Shown: positions 10,248 through 25,382 of the stretch, in pieces
Numbering within the stretch: position 1 is the stretch's first letter
How the letters are laid out: each line of letters opens with the position of its first letter
Source: Betaproteobacteria bacterium
Lineage (GTDB): Bacteria; Pseudomonadota; Gammaproteobacteria; Burkholderiales; Burkholderiaceae_C
NCBI GenBank assembly: GCA_009921465.1
Contig: RFXS01000002.1
Location: forward strand, 1-50,690
DNA length: 50,690 nt
Reading direction: 5' to 3'
The notes under the pieces: model-generated
The model's input: the letters and a program-made list of their open reading frames with translations, nothing else
Told to the model about the DNA's origin: nothing
Databases searched by the model: none
Translations under genes and position numbers: made by a program

Positions 10248-11838
10248 ATGCAACTGACGCTTTGGACTTATGAAGGCCCTCCCCATGTGGGCGCAATGCG
10301 GGTGGCCACGGCCATGCGAGACGTTCACTATGTGCTGCATGCGCCACAGGGTGACACATACGCCGACTTGCTGTTCACCATGATCGAGCGGCGTTCTCAA
10401 CGTCCACCGGTGACGTACACCACCTTTCAAGCACGCGACCTCGGCGGCGACACCGCGGAACTCTTCAAGGAAGCCGCCCGCCAAGCGATGGAGAGGTTCA
10501 AGCCCGCCGCCATGTTGGTGGGGTCGTCTTGCACCGCCGAGCTGATCCAAGACGACCCCGGTGGTCTGGCCCAGGCCCTGCAACTGCCCATCCCTGTGGT
10601 GGCGTTGGAGCTGCCTTCATACCAGCGCAAAGAGAACTGGGGCGCCAGCGAAACTTTTTACCAACTCTGTCGCCACCTGGTGCACAAACCCAGTGCGCCG
10701 ATTAAAAAAAATCGCCCCAGCTGCAACATCCTCGGACCCACCGCGCTGGGCTTTCGCCATCGCGACGATGTGAAAGAGATCACCCAACTGCTCAATCAAC
10801 TGGGGGTTGACGTGGCCGTGGTGGCCCCATTCAACGCCAGTGTGGCCGACATTCAAAAGCTGGCCCAAGCCGACTTCAACGTGGTGCTTTACCCCGAAAT
10901 TGGATTGAGTGCAGCCCAATGGTTGCAACGCCAGTTTGAACAACCTTTCACAAAAACAGTGCCGCTGGGCAGCCATGCCACACGCGATTTCATCGCTGAA
11001 GTCTGTGCCCTCACAGGCATACCTGTGCCAACACAAGACCCTGTCAACTCACATGCGCCTTGGTACGCCAAGTCGGTCGACTCAACCTACCTCACGGGCA
11101 AGCGCGTTTACATCTTTGGCGACGCCACCCATGCGGTGGCCGCTGCCCGCGTGGCCCATCAAGAAATGGGCTTCGAAGTGGTCGGCATTGGCACCTATAG
11201 CCGTGAATTTGCGCGCGAAGTGCGTGACTGCGCCAAGGGCTTGGGCATTGAGGCCTTGATCACTGACGACTACCTTGAGGTGGAAGATCAAATTCAGGCG
11301 CTGCAACCTGAATTGATTTTGGGCACGCAAATGGAGCGCCACATCGCCAAGCGGCAAGGCATCCCTTGCGCCGTGATTTCTGCGCCGGTTCATGTGCAAG
11401 ACTACCCGGCGCGCTACGCACCTCAAATGGGCTTTGAAGGCGCCAATGTGTTGTTTGACACGTGGGTGCACCCCCTGATGATGGGTCTGGAAGAACACCT
11501 GATCGGCATGTTCCGAGAAGACTTTGAGTTCCATGCCGGTGCCGCGCCATCGCACCTTGGCAGCACCCGACCCGCGGGTGAAGCAATCCTCACACCACCA
11601 ACGCCCGTGCATGCCACCACAGCGGTTGCGCCCAGCGACCCGACAGCGTCTGCGCCCACGACCACTGCGGCGCGTGCCATGCCCACCCAAGCGGCTTCGA
11701 ACCAAGCCACGTGGAGCATGGAAGCCGAAAAGGAACTTGGAAAAATTCCGTTTTTTGTGCGTGGCAAAGCGCGCCGCAACACAGAGCGATTTGCCCTGGA
11801 CCAGGGCGTTGCAACCATCACCGTGGAGACCCTCTACG

Positions 11839-11864
<26 letters not shown>
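10248..11864 (+). CDS. bchB: BchB, dark-operative protochlorophyllide reductase subunit B
   Basis: A 538-residue partner of BchN. The N-terminus [20 protein letters not shown] leads to Asp36 ([11 protein letters not shown]), the unusual aspartate fourth ligand of the NB [4Fe-4S] cluster, which is conserved here. A variable Ala/Pro/Thr-rich linker at about 425-480 precedes the C-terminal domain common to BchB ([19 protein letters not shown]). Its last 26 bases overlap the proposed bchH start. Confidence 0.96.
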
Positions 11865-16598
<4,734 letters not shown>

Positions 16599-16619
16599 AT
16601 CCACCCGGAGCGCCACACC

Positions 16620-17327
16620 ATGAACACCACCGCCTACGAACAACGCCGCAGCCAAATCGAACATTACTTCGACCGCACTGCCGCAGATGCCTGGGCCCGT
16701 TTGACGTCCAACGAACCAGTGGGGCGCATCCGCGCCACCGTTCGCGCCGGGCGCGACACCATGCGCGAAACCCTCTTGTCATGGTTACCGCAAGACATGC
16801 GTGGACTGCGCTTGCTCGATGCCGGTTGCGGCACTGGCGCGCTGGCCTTGCAAGCCGCCTTGCGTGGCGCCGATGTGGTGGCCATTGACCTGTCGCCTAC
16901 TTTGGTCAAGCTCGCAGCACAGCGCATGCACGCAGAGCACCCGAGCTTGCCCGGATCGGTGATGTTTTTATCGGGCGATATGCTGAGCCCAGACCTGGGC
17001 CTCTTTGACCACGTCGTGTGCATGGACTCGCTGATCCATTACGACAGCGAACAAATTGCAGATGCATTGGCGGGACTGGCGCAACGCACGCGCAACTCCA
17101 TGGCATTCACCTTTGCCCCGCGCACCCCGCTGTTGGCCTTGATGCACAGCGCAGGCCGCCTGTTTCCTCGCAGTGACCGCTCGCCATCGCTGTCCCCCGT
17201 GGCGCATGCCGACCTGCTCGATCGCATGCAACGGCAGGCGTCACTGCAATCCTGGGCAGGTGCACGCATGCAGCGCGTGGCCAGTGGTTTTTACACTTCG
17301 CAGGCTTGGGAGTGGACACGCACATGA
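16620..17327 (+). CDS. bchM: BchM, Mg-protoporphyrin IX O-methyltransferase
   Basis: A 235-residue class I SAM methyltransferase that methylates the C13 propionate of Mg-protoporphyrin IX, making the substrate of AcsF. The SAM-binding motif I LLDAGCGTGALALQAAL is at about 64-80, followed by GADVVAIDLSP. The N-terminus YEQRRSQIEHYFDRTAADAW is typical of BchM. The ribosome site CCGGAG precedes the ATG. Its stop overlaps lhaA in ATGA (17324-17327). Confidence 0.95.
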   Translation: MNTTAYEQRRSQIEHYFDRTAADAWARLTSNEPVGRIRATVRAGRDTMRETLLSWLPQDMRGLRLLDAGCGTGALALQAALRGADVVAIDLSPTLVKLAAQRMHAEHPSLPGSVMFLSGDMLSPDLGLFDHVVCMDSLIHYDSEQIADALAGLAQRTRNSMAFTFAPRTPLLALMHSAGRLFPRSDRSPSLSPVAHADLLDRMQRQASLQSWAGARMQRVASGFYTSQAWEWTRT

Positions 17328-18772
17328 AACTGCGCATCCCTGTTCCCCGTTGGATCACGGCTTATGGCACGCGCTTCATGCCGTTTGCCGATGCGGCCTC
17401 GGCCGAACTGCCCATGGCACGTTTGCTGCGTTTGTCACTGTTTCAAGTGGTGATCGGGATGGTCACCGCTTTGTTGGTCGGTACGCTCAACCGCGTCATG
17501 ATTGTCGAGTTGCACGTCTCAGCATGGTGGGTGGCATTGGCTGTGGCCATACCCATGGTGTTTGCGCCGCTGCGCACCCTGATTGGTTACCGAAGCGACA
17601 CCCATCCATCGGCACTGGGACTGCGCCGCATCCCCTTCATGTGGACGGGCACTTTGCTGTTGTTTGGCGGTTTGTCCATCATGCCATTTGCTTTGCTGCT
17701 GCTGTCCGAACCCGACAGCGCCAACCTGTGGGTCGGACAAGTTGGGGCATTTTTGGCCTTTGTGATGGTGGGTACGGGCATCCAAGTCACCCAGACCGCA
17801 GGCATGGCCTTGGCCCATGACCTGGCCACACCCGAAAAGCGCCCTCGCGTGGTGGCCTTGCTCTACAGCATGCTGCTGGTGGGCATGATTGCCAGCAGCT
17901 GTTTGTTCGGTTTGGTCTTAGACAACTTCAGTGCACAAAAGCTGATACAGATGGTCCAAGGTTGTGCCGTGATGGTGGCTGTGCTGAACCTGGCCTCATT
18001 GTGGAAACAAGAAGCCCGTCAGGCCAAACGCGGCCGCCGTGAAGCAGGTGGCTTTGCACAAAGTTGGCGCACCCTTATGACGCAACCCCAAATGCGGCGT
18101 TTTTTGTGGACGCTGGGGTTGGGCACATTTGCCTTCAATATGCAAGACATCGTGCTCGAGCCCTATGCCGCCGAAATACTCCATCTCGATGTGGGCATGA
18201 CCAGCACACTCACCGCACTGAGCGCCGGTGGTGCATTGCTGGCGTTCATGCTCTCGGCACGTTGGCTATCGGGCGGCCTGCACGCTTGCCGCTTGGCCAG
18301 TATGGGTGTGGTGCTGGGTCTGCCTGCTTTTGCCATGGTGATTTTTTCTGGCCCGCTGGAAGCGACCTGGTTGTTCCGCGCAGGGGTGGCTTTGATTGGC
18401 CTGAGTGGCGGCTTGTTTTCCGTCGGGATGTTGGTGGCAGCCATGGGCATGGGCCATGCGGTGGACGGTGGCAGACTGAGTGGCTTGGTGGTTGGCACCT
18501 GGGGTGCTGTGCAAGCCACCAGCGCGGGTGCTGCCATGGCCTTGGGTGGTGCACTGCGCGACGGCGTCTCCATGTTGGCCATGTCTGGGGCGATGGGCGA
18601 GGCCTTGATCTCACCCATCACCGCTTACAGCTTTGTCTACCACCTGGAAATATATTTGCTGTTTGTTGTGTTGGTGGCACTCGGACCCATGCTGCGTGCC
18701 AGTCGGTCCACACCTGTCCCCCACGCAGACAACCCAAGAACCCCATTTGGTCTGGCCCAACTGCCAGGTTGA
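17324..18772 (+). CDS. lhaA: LhaA, LH1 assembly factor (PucC family)
   Basis: A 482-residue, roughly twelve-helix membrane protein. The N-terminus FMPFADAASAELPMARLLRL and TLNRVMIVELHV mark the PucC/LhaA family; the central signature NMQDIVLEPYAAE is intact. LhaA between bchM and puhA is the LH1-specific member, proposed to deliver bacteriochlorophyll to, and assemble, LH1 polypeptides. It serves as the intact reference that shows which segment is missing in pucC (25524-26755). The start at 17324 is set by ATGA overlap with bchM; a longer frame begins at 17306. Confidence 0.92.
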   Translation: MKLRIPVPRWITAYGTRFMPFADAASAELPMARLLRLSLFQVVIGMVTALLVGTLNRVMIVELHVSAWWVALAVAIPMVFAPLRTLIGYRSDTHPSALGLRRIPFMWTGTLLLFGGLSIMPFALLLLSEPDSANLWVGQVGAFLAFVMVGTGIQVTQTAGMALAHDLATPEKRPRVVALLYSMLLVGMIASSCLFGLVLDNFSAQKLIQMVQGCAVMVAVLNLASLWKQEARQAKRGRREAGGFAQSWRTLMTQPQMRRFLWTLGLGTFAFNMQDIVLEPYAAEILHLDVGMTSTLTALSAGGALLAFMLSARWLSGGLHACRLASMGVVLGLPAFAMVIFSGPLEATWLFRAGVALIGLSGGLFSVGMLVAAMGMGHAVDGGRLSGLVVGTWGAVQATSAGAAMALGGALRDGVSMLAMSGAMGEALISPITAYSFVYHLEIYLLFVVLVALGPMLRASRSTPVPHADNPRTPFGLAQLPG

Positions 18773-18800
18773 TGTTTGATTTTTTACAAGGAGCACTGGT

Positions 18801-19565
18801 ATGGAAACAGGCGCAATCACACAGTACATCGATGTGGCCCAAATCGTTTTGTACATGTTCTGGGCTTTTTTTGCAGGGCTGATTTATTACCTCTTGCGTG
18901 AAAACCACCGCGAAGGCTATCCCATGGATTCTGGCCGTGAAAACGGTCCCCAGATTGAAGGCTGGCCGCCCGTGCCCGAGCCCAAAGCGTTCAAAACCCA
19001 AGATGGCCACACCTACTTGGCCCCGGACCTGAACCGACCTGACGGCACCTACAGCGGTCAGCCCACACATGGCTGGAACGGCGCACCCCTGGAGCCCGTG
19101 GGCGACCCACTGCTGGCTGGCGTGGGCCCCGGCGCTTGGGCCATGCGCAGCGACACCCCTGACAGGGACCCGCACGGTCACCCCAAGATCGTGCCCTTGC
19201 GCGCGGCCACAGATCACGCCGTGGCCAAGCAAGACGTGGACCCCAGAGGACTGCCTGTGTGGGGTGCTGACAAACAGATTGCAGGCACGGTGTGCGAGTT
19301 GTGGGTAGACCGCATGGAAATGATGTTTCGTTATGCCGAAGTGCAGTTGAGCGGTTCTGACAAGCGCGTCTTATTGCCCATGACTTTCGCGCGCATCAAA
19401 AAAGATGGCACGCATGTTCAGGCCATCTTGGCGCACCAATTTGCCAACGTGCCACAAACCAAGTCATTTGAACAAATCACCCTGCTCGAAGAGGAAAAAA
19501 TCTGCGCTTACTATGGTGCGGGCACCTTGTATGCCACCCCTGAGCGGCAGGAACCCATCATATGA
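18801..19565 (+). CDS. puhA: PuhA, reaction centre H subunit
   Basis: A 254-residue single-span protein. The N-terminal periplasmic end and membrane helix (IVLYMFWAFFAGLIYYLLR, about 14-32) are followed by REGYPMDS and a large cytoplasmic PRC-barrel-like domain (GLPVWGADKQIAGTVCELWV). It caps the L/M core on the cytoplasmic side and guides proton delivery to QB. AAGGAG lies ten bases before the ATG. The stop overlaps puhB in ATGA (19562-19565). Confidence 0.97.
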   Translation: METGAITQYIDVAQIVLYMFWAFFAGLIYYLLRENHREGYPMDSGRENGPQIEGWPPVPEPKAFKTQDGHTYLAPDLNRPDGTYSGQPTHGWNGAPLEPVGDPLLAGVGPGAWAMRSDTPDRDPHGHPKIVPLRAATDHAVAKQDVDPRGLPVWGADKQIAGTVCELWVDRMEMMFRYAEVQLSGSDKRVLLPMTFARIKKDGTHVQAILAHQFANVPQTKSFEQITLLEEEKICAYYGAGTLYATPERQEPII

Positions 19566-20245
19566 ACGCCTCGCACGAGCACGAATGGGAAGCGGCCCCC
19601 GGCCTGCCCAGCCGCTTGCCAGCCAACGAACGCGTGGTCTGGCAAGGCGCGCCCGATTGGCGCAGCTTGGCCTGCCATGCTTTTCATGTGCCCAAGCTTG
19701 CCGCTTACTTTGCTTTGATGCTGTTGGTGCAATTGATCAACCTGGCCAGTCCTGACAGCGGTGTGGGCTGGAAGCCTGTGGACGCGATTGAGCTCAAATC
19801 GCTTTTTGTGGCCGCAGGCTTATACGCTCTGGCCTTGGGCCTGCTGATGGGCGCCGCTTGGATGTCGGCCAGCACCACCTTGTACACACTGACCAACAAG
19901 CGTGTGGTCATGCGCATTGGCATCGTGCTGACACTGACTTTTAATATCCCTTACAAGCGAATCGCTGGTGCATCACTCAAGCCTTACCGAGACGGCAGGG
20001 GTGATATTGCATTGGCCTTGTACCCAGAGGATCGCATTGGTTGGGCCCACCTGTGGCCGCACCAGCGGGCGTGGCACATCAGCCAACCTCAACCAACTTT
20101 GCGGTGCTTGTCCGATGGCCGACAAGTAGGCCAAATGCTACTGGATTTATGGCGTACCGAACGCGCTGGCGAGAGCTTGAACTTGGGTGATGTGAATGCT
20201 GGCACAGCCACTTTGACGCCCACACATGACGGCATACTGGCATGA
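19562..20245 (+). CDS. puhB: PuhB, reaction centre assembly protein (PH domain)
   Basis: A 227-residue membrane protein with an N-terminal soluble stretch (LPANERVVWQGAPDWRSLA), two or three hydrophobic helices (about 42-60 and 77-100), then a bacterial PH-type domain starting LYTLTNKRVVMRIGIVLTLT. PuhB is needed for efficient reaction centre assembly in Rhodobacter. Coupled on both sides by ATGA overlaps with puhA and puhC. Confidence 0.93.
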   Translation: MNASHEHEWEAAPGLPSRLPANERVVWQGAPDWRSLACHAFHVPKLAAYFALMLLVQLINLASPDSGVGWKPVDAIELKSLFVAAGLYALALGLLMGAAWMSASTTLYTLTNKRVVMRIGIVLTLTFNIPYKRIAGASLKPYRDGRGDIALALYPEDRIGWAHLWPHQRAWHISQPQPTLRCLSDGRQVGQMLLDLWRTERAGESLNLGDVNAGTATLTPTHDGILA

Positions 20246-20715
20246 ACACCTTGGGTAATTCCGGCGCGTTGCCACAACACCAAAGCCTGAGCCGCCCCAT
20301 GGCCTTGATCGGCGTGGCTCTTGTGGCTGTGGTCGTTGCCATTGGCTTGGCACGCTGGTCCGGGCTGGACCCGCGCACTCCAGATGCGGCGGTGCAATGG
20401 CAGCGCTCACTGCAATTCACAGATCTGCCAGATGGCGACATTGCCGTGCTGGACGCCACCCGGCACACACCGGTGGCCCGTTTTTCTGGTGAGCAAGGTT
20501 TTTTGCGCAGCACATTGCGTGCGTTGGCCCGCGAGCGTCACCGCGAAGGCATTGGTGCAGATGCCCCATTCTTGTTGATTGGTCGCACCGACGGTCGATT
20601 GACTTTGCTCGATCCGGCCACTGAGCAGCGCATAGACCTGGAGTCCTTTGGCCCCACCAATGCAGCTTTGTTTGCGGGTCTGCGTTTGGCAGGCCTTCAA
20701 AACAGCAACCCCTGA
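20242..20715 (+). CDS. puhC: PuhC, photosynthetic complex assembly protein
   Basis: A 157-residue protein with one N-terminal membrane helix (MALIGVALVAVVVAIGLA, about 20-37) and a periplasmic-type domain containing the family segment FTDLPDGDIAVLDA and GEQGFLRSTLRALARER. PuhC affects LH1-RC organisation. Its start overlaps the puhB stop in ATGA (20242-20245); acsF begins 36 bases later. Confidence 0.92.
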   Translation: MNTLGNSGALPQHQSLSRPMALIGVALVAVVVAIGLARWSGLDPRTPDAAVQWQRSLQFTDLPDGDIAVLDATRHTPVARFSGEQGFLRSTLRALARERHREGIGADAPFLLIGRTDGRLTLLDPATEQRIDLESFGPTNAALFAGLRLAGLQNSNP

Positions 20716-20751
20716 ACCCATCAAATACTTTCAACCGCAATGGAGACTCCC

Positions 20752-21834
20752 ATGAATGCGACCGCTGTCCACACCATCGAAACGGCAGAAGACGCCAACC
20801 ACAAAGCCGTGCACAGTGACTTGATCAGTCCACGTTTTTACACCACCGACTTTGCCGCCATGGACCGCATCAACGTTGAGCCCGTTCGCGCCGAGTGGGA
20901 CAAGATGATGGCCGAATACGAGGGCGACAACAACCACGATCACTTTCAGCGCGATGCGGCATTTGCCGACGAAGTGGCCGCTGGCATGGCTTCACTGTCG
21001 CCTGAAATGCGCCAAGAGTTCATGGACTTTTTGGTCAGCTCACTGACCTCCGAATTTTCGGGTTGCATCTTGTACAACGAAATCCGAAAGAACGTCTGCA
21101 ACCCTGACATCAAACGTCTGATGACATACCTGGCACGGGATGAATCGCGACATGCAGGGTTTATCAACCTGTCGCTGCGCGACTTCAATCTGGGCATTGA
21201 TTTGGGCAACTTAAAGCGCACCAAAAAATATACATTCTTCAAGCCCAAGTACATCTACTACGCGACCTACTTGTCAGAAAAAATCGGCTATGCCCGCTAC
21301 ATCACCATATTTCGTCAACTTGAAAAACATCCCGAAAAGCGATTTCATCCCATTTTTCGCTGGTTTGAACTGTGGTGCAACGACGAGTTTCGCCACGGCG
21401 AATCCTTTGCCCTGATCATGCGCGCCAACCCCCATTTGCTGCGCGGGGCCAACAAACTGTGGATCCGCTTTTTCCTGTTGGCCGTCTACGCCACCATGTA
21501 CGTTCGCGATCACACCCGACCCATGTTGCATGAAGCCATGGGTCTTGATTCGAGCGAGTACGACTACCAGGTTTTTCGAATCACCACCGCCATCACACAA
21601 CAAGTTTTCCCGTTGGCGTTGGACACAGACAACCCAGCTTTCCGTCGCGGCTTGGAGCGCTTGTTTGCCATATCTCAAGACATGGAAAAAGCCAAAGAAC
21701 GCGGCGGGGTGGTGGGCAAATTTCAGCAAGGCGTTTGCGCCCTCAAAGCCATGGTCACTTTTGCCCGCTTGTACTGCATGCCTGTGATTGAGCAAGATGT
21801 GCTGCCCCAGGTTCGAATGGAACCCGCATGGTGA
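20752..21834 (+). CDS. acsF: AcsF, aerobic Mg-protoporphyrin IX monomethylester cyclase
   Basis: A 360-residue di-iron monooxygenase that forms ring E of protochlorophyllide with O2. Ligand motifs are [25 protein letters not shown] and [12 protein letters not shown]. It is the only ring-E cyclase in the window; the oxygen-independent BchE was not found. I start at the ATG at 20752 because GGAG sits eight bases upstream; an ATG at 20740 is itself next to that site and is less likely. The gene lies between puhC and puhE as in many proteobacterial clusters; its end overlaps puhE by seven bases. Confidence 0.95.
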   Translation: MNATAVHTIETAEDANHKAVHSDLISPRFYTTDFAAMDRINVEPVRAEWDKMMAEYEGDNNHDHFQRDAAFADEVAAGMASLSPEMRQEFMDFLVSSLTSEFSGCILYNEIRKNVCNPDIKRLMTYLARDESRHAGFINLSLRDFNLGIDLGNLKRTKKYTFFKPKYIYYATYLSEKIGYARYITIFRQLEKHPEKRFHPIFRWFELWCNDEFRHGESFALIMRANPHLLRGANKLWIRFFLLAVYATMYVRDHTRPMLHEAMGLDSSEYDYQVFRITTAITQQVFPLALDTDNPAFRRGLERLFAISQDMEKAKERGGVVGKFQQGVCALKAMVTFARLYCMPVIEQDVLPQVRMEPAW

Positions 21835-22610
21835 ATGAAGTGGTATGGGCCTGCGTTTTCACGGCCATGTGCTGGTGGTTGGGCACGGGCGTGATTTTGT
21901 GGCTCGACCGATTGCACCCGCGCAGCTTTCGTTTCAGCCTGGCTGCTTGGACAGTGTTGCTGGCCTTGAGCTTTTGGGGCGTGGCGCACAGCATGCAAGA
22001 AGTCAGCGTGGTCAACGCTTATCTGGCCTTTGGCAGTGTCATTGTCATGTGGGGCTGGCACGAACTGACCTTTCTGACCGGATGGATCACTGGCCCGCGC
22101 AAAACACCACTCGACGAAGGTGTTCAAGGCTGGTCCAGATTTGTGCAATCGGCGCAAGTCATGATTTACCACGAACTGGCCTTGCTGACCAACTTTGGCT
22201 TGCTTTGGTGGATGCAGCAAGACCAACGCAACCACGTGGCGATTTGTACCTATGCCTTGCTTTGGTTCATGCGCTTGTCGGCCAAGCTGAATTTGTTTTT
22301 TGGCGTTCCGCATAACGGTGCTCAATACCTGCCCAAACACCTGTTGTATTTGGCCAGTTATTTTCGAACTCGAAATATGACCTTGTGGTTCGTGTGCTCG
22401 ATGGGGGTGGCCATGGGTACCTGGTTTTGGCTGGTGTGGCTGGCCCAACAAGGTGCGGTGGCCATCACAACAGGCTGGGTCATGCTGGCCACCTTGCTGG
22501 GGCTGGCGATTGTTGAGCACCTGATCATGATTTTTCCTTGGCCCATGGAACGTCTATGGGGTTGGGCCATGGGGCACACCTCCAAACCAGCTTTGGACAT
22601 GCGCGCTTAA
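21828..22610 (+). CDS. puhE: PuhE, photosynthetic complex assembly protein 2 (DUF3623)
   Basis: A 260-residue integral membrane protein with seven or so hydrophobic helices. Family-typical segments are [10 protein letters not shown]-like ([12 protein letters not shown]), [18 protein letters not shown] and [19 protein letters not shown]. It is needed for normal reaction centre levels in Rhodobacter; the mechanism is unknown. It starts within the end of acsF (seven-base overlap), with crtI nine bases downstream. Confidence 0.92.
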   Translation: MVNEVVWACVFTAMCWWLGTGVILWLDRLHPRSFRFSLAAWTVLLALSFWGVAHSMQEVSVVNAYLAFGSVIVMWGWHELTFLTGWITGPRKTPLDEGVQGWSRFVQSAQVMIYHELALLTNFGLLWWMQQDQRNHVAICTYALLWFMRLSAKLNLFFGVPHNGAQYLPKHLLYLASYFRTRNMTLWFVCSMGVAMGTWFWLVWLAQQGAVAITTGWVMLATLLGLAIVEHLIMIFPWPMERLWGWAMGHTSKPALDMRA

Positions 22611-22619
22611 AGGACCTGG

Positions 22620-24176
22620 ATGAACGCATTTCGCACCGAAGGTTTCGACCAAGGCATCTCGCTGCAAGGGCCGACATCCGTCAGCACAAGTGCGCCGCCT
22701 CAACCTGTGGCCGTGGTCATCGGCAGCGGCTTTGGGGGATTGGCCGCGGCCATACGGCTCAGTGTGATGGGCTATCAGGTCAAAGTGTTTGAAAAACTCG
22801 ATGCCCCCGGTGGCCGTGCATACGTGCACCGGCAAGATGGATTTACCTTTGACGCCGGTCCGACCATCATCACCGCGCCCTTTTTGCTGGAAGAGTTGTG
22901 GGCGCTTTGCGGCAAGCACTTTGCTGACGATGTGAAACTGGTGGCGATGGACCCGTTTTACCGGGTGCGGTTCCATGACGGCACCTGGTTTGACTACAAC
23001 GGTGACGCCGAGCACATGCGCGCCGAAGTGGCCCGATTTGATCCCGATGATCTGCCTGGCTACGAGCGGTTTTTGCAAGATGCCGAACGCTGCAAGACCT
23101 TGGGTTTTGAAGGCATGGGCGACATGGCTTTTGACAAAATCACTGACTTGATCGCCGCCATCCCCGACTTCATGCGCATGGGTGCTTGGCGCAGCCTGTA
23201 CAGCTTGGTGGCCAAGCACTTTCGCAATGAAAAATTGCGCATTGTGATGAGCTTTCATCCCTTGCTGATTGGTGGCAATCCTTTTGCCGTCACCTGCGCC
23301 TATGCCTTGATCAACTCGCTCGAACGCACCTGGGGTGTTCACTCTGCCATGGGTGGAACCGGGTCTATCGTACGTGGACTGGTCGGCCTGTTGGAAGGCC
23401 GAGGCGTGCAAGTGCGTTGCAATGCACCGGTCACCGAAATTTGCATTCAAAATGGCCGTGCCTGTGGCGTGAAATTGCAAAGTGGCGAGGTCATTTCGTC
23501 CGACATCGTGGTCAGCAATGGCGATACGGCCTGGACTTACAAGCACCTGGTGGCTCCTGAGTACCGTCGCGTATGGAGCGACCGAAAAATCGACAACGGT
23601 CAGTACTCCATGGGTTTGTTTGTTTGGTACTTTGGCACTTCACGCCAATACCATGATGTCCCGCATCACATGATGGTGCTGGGCCCGCGCTACAAAGGGC
23701 TGTTGCAAGACATCTTCAAGCGTCACCACTTGGCCAAAGACTTCAGTCTGTATTTGCACCGGCCCACAGCCACTGATCCTGCTTTGGCCCCCCAAGGCTG
23801 CGACACTTTTTATGTGCTCTCACCCGTGCCTCACCTGGACAGCGGTACAGATTGGGCCAGCCAGGCCGAGCCCTACCGCGCGGCCATTGCCCAAGCTTTG
23901 CACGACAGCGTGCTGCCGGGTTTGCAAGACTGCATCGTCACCTCCAAAGTGACCACACCGCAAGATTTTCAAGATCGCTTGTGGTCATACAAAGGGGCAG
24001 GCTTTGGTCTGGAGCCACTGCTGCTGCAAAGCGCCTGGTTTCGCCCTCACAACCGCAGCGAAGATGTACCAGGTCTTTACGTCGTCGGGGCCAGCACCCA
24101 CCCGGGTGCAGGTGTGCCCGGTGTGCTCATGTCTGCAAAAGCATTGGAAACGGTGGTCCCCCATGTCCATGTCTGA
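22620..24176 (+). CDS. crtI: CrtI, phytoene desaturase
   Basis: A 518-residue flavoprotein that desaturates phytoene to neurosporene and/or lycopene. The FAD fold AVVIGSGFGGLAAAIRLSV is at about 31-49, followed by EKLDAPGGRAYV and DAGPTIITAP. The C-terminal CrtI signature GLYVVGASTHPGAGVPGVLM is intact. The first 28 residues before the FAD fold are variable. It overlaps crtB by 14 bases. Whether it takes three or four desaturation steps cannot be read from the sequence. Confidence 0.94.
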   Translation: MNAFRTEGFDQGISLQGPTSVSTSAPPQPVAVVIGSGFGGLAAAIRLSVMGYQVKVFEKLDAPGGRAYVHRQDGFTFDAGPTIITAPFLLEELWALCGKHFADDVKLVAMDPFYRVRFHDGTWFDYNGDAEHMRAEVARFDPDDLPGYERFLQDAERCKTLGFEGMGDMAFDKITDLIAAIPDFMRMGAWRSLYSLVAKHFRNEKLRIVMSFHPLLIGGNPFAVTCAYALINSLERTWGVHSAMGGTGSIVRGLVGLLEGRGVQVRCNAPVTEICIQNGRACGVKLQSGEVISSDIVVSNGDTAWTYKHLVAPEYRRVWSDRKIDNGQYSMGLFVWYFGTSRQYHDVPHHMMVLGPRYKGLLQDIFKRHHLAKDFSLYLHRPTATDPALAPQGCDTFYVLSPVPHLDSGTDWASQAEPYRAAIAQALHDSVLPGLQDCIVTSKVTTPQDFQDRLWSYKGAGFGLEPLLLQSAWFRPHNRSEDVPGLYVVGASTHPGAGVPGVLMSAKALETVVPHVHV

Positions 24177-25293
24177 AGTTATCCCGCGTCCTGAGGGCAC
24201 TGCCATCCCTGCCCAGCCCGAGATGCATGCTGCGCCACAAGCACTGAACTTTGACTCACAAGACCTGCAAGCCTGTGTGTCCATGATGCAAGGGGGGTCT
24301 AAAACTTTTTTTGCAGCCAGTCGTTTGCTCCCGCCTCGGGTGCGCAGTGCCGCCATTGCGCTGTACGCGTTTTGCCGAGTGGCTGATGATTTGGTCGACG
24401 AAGCTCAGACACAAGACGCGCCTTTGGAGGTATTGCAAACGCGCCTTGATGCCATTTATGCCGGCACACCGCACGACCATGTGGAAGACCACGCTTTGAG
24501 CCTGGTGGTGCAACAGTACAAATTGCCGCGCCATTTGCTGGACGCCTTGATCGAGGGCTTTGCGTGGGATGCGGGTGGTCGAATTTACGACAGCATTGAA
24601 GACCTGCATGCCTATGCTGCCCGGGTGGCTGGCAGTGTTGGCGCCATGATGAGTTGGATCATGGGACCACAAAGCACAGACACATTGGCCCGCGCATGCG
24701 AACTGGGCGTGGCCATGCAGTTGACCAACATTGCACGTGACGTGGGGCACGACGCCAGCATTGGCCGTTTGTATTTGCCGCGCCAATGGCTGTCCGAAGC
24801 AGGCGTCAGCCCTGCTGCCTGGCTGGTTCGCCCCACCTTCACACCGGCCATCGCACAGGTCATCGAGCGCTTGCTCGACGAAGCCGACCGCCTTTACAAA
24901 CAAGCCCATTCAGGCATTGCTGCTTTGCCCCCGGACTGCCGCGCCGCCATTTGCGCGGCCAGCATGATCTACGCTGAAATTGGTCACCAATTGCGCCGCG
25001 AAGGTTTGGATTCTGTCAGCAAGCGCACCGTGGTGAGCACCACACGCAAGCTCATGCTGTTGGCCAGCGCATGGACACAAGTTCATTGGATAAGGGTGGC
25101 AGACCACCACCCCGCCCCACTGGCAGCGATTGTGGGTTTGGTTCAAGCATGCCAAACAGCAACGCAACAATCGGGGCACAAAGCCTACTTTCCCAATCGG
25201 GCCATGCCCCAACGGGTGGCTTGGATGCTCGATTTGTTCGAACGCCGCGAGACCGAAAGGCTAGACCGCAATGCGTTGCGGCAAACGGCATGA
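24163..25293 (+). CDS. crtB: CrtB, phytoene synthase
   Basis: About 376 residues of the squalene/phytoene synthase family, condensing two geranylgeranyl diphosphates to phytoene. Both Asp-rich motifs are present: CRVADDLVDEAQ and NIARDVGHDASIGRLYLP, with GSVGAMMSWIMG between them. ATG 24163 and 24169 are both possible starts inside the end of crtI. It is the last gene of the bchF-to-crtB run and converges on the small gene ending at 25383; two hairpins lie in the 89-base gap. Confidence 0.94.
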   Translation: MSMSEVIPRPEGTAIPAQPEMHAAPQALNFDSQDLQACVSMMQGGSKTFFAASRLLPPRVRSAAIALYAFCRVADDLVDEAQTQDAPLEVLQTRLDAIYAGTPHDHVEDHALSLVVQQYKLPRHLLDALIEGFAWDAGGRIYDSIEDLHAYAARVAGSVGAMMSWIMGPQSTDTLARACELGVAMQLTNIARDVGHDASIGRLYLPRQWLSEAGVSPAAWLVRPTFTPAIAQVIERLLDEADRLYKQAHSGIAALPPDCRAAICAASMIYAEIGHQLRREGLDSVSKRTVVSTTRKLMLLASAWTQVHWIRVADHHPAPLAAIVGLVQACQTATQQSGHKAYFPNRAMPQRVAWMLDLFERRETERLDRNALRQTA

Positions 25294-25294
25294 A

Positions 25295-25321
25295 CACCCC
25301 TGGTGACCCTTTCAGGGGGTG
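25295..25321 (+). terminator. Stem-loop after crtB
   Basis: CACCCCTG pairs with CAGGGGGTG (one bulged G) around a ten-base loop, directly after the crtB stop. There is no U-run, so it could be a terminator or an mRNA-stabilising hairpin. Confidence 0.4.
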
Positions 25322-25342
25322 ACCGATCTGTGCCACTGAGCT

Positions 25343-25370
25343 GCAGCAGACACCCAAGGGTGGTTGCTGC
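25343..25370. terminator. Stem-loop between convergent operons
   Basis: GCAGCA pairs with TGCTGC, and inside it ACCC pairs with GGGT around AA. It lies between two converging transcription units, just beyond the stop of the 31-codon gene, and could end transcription from either side. Confidence 0.4.
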
Positions 25371-25382
25371 AAAGCACATGAT

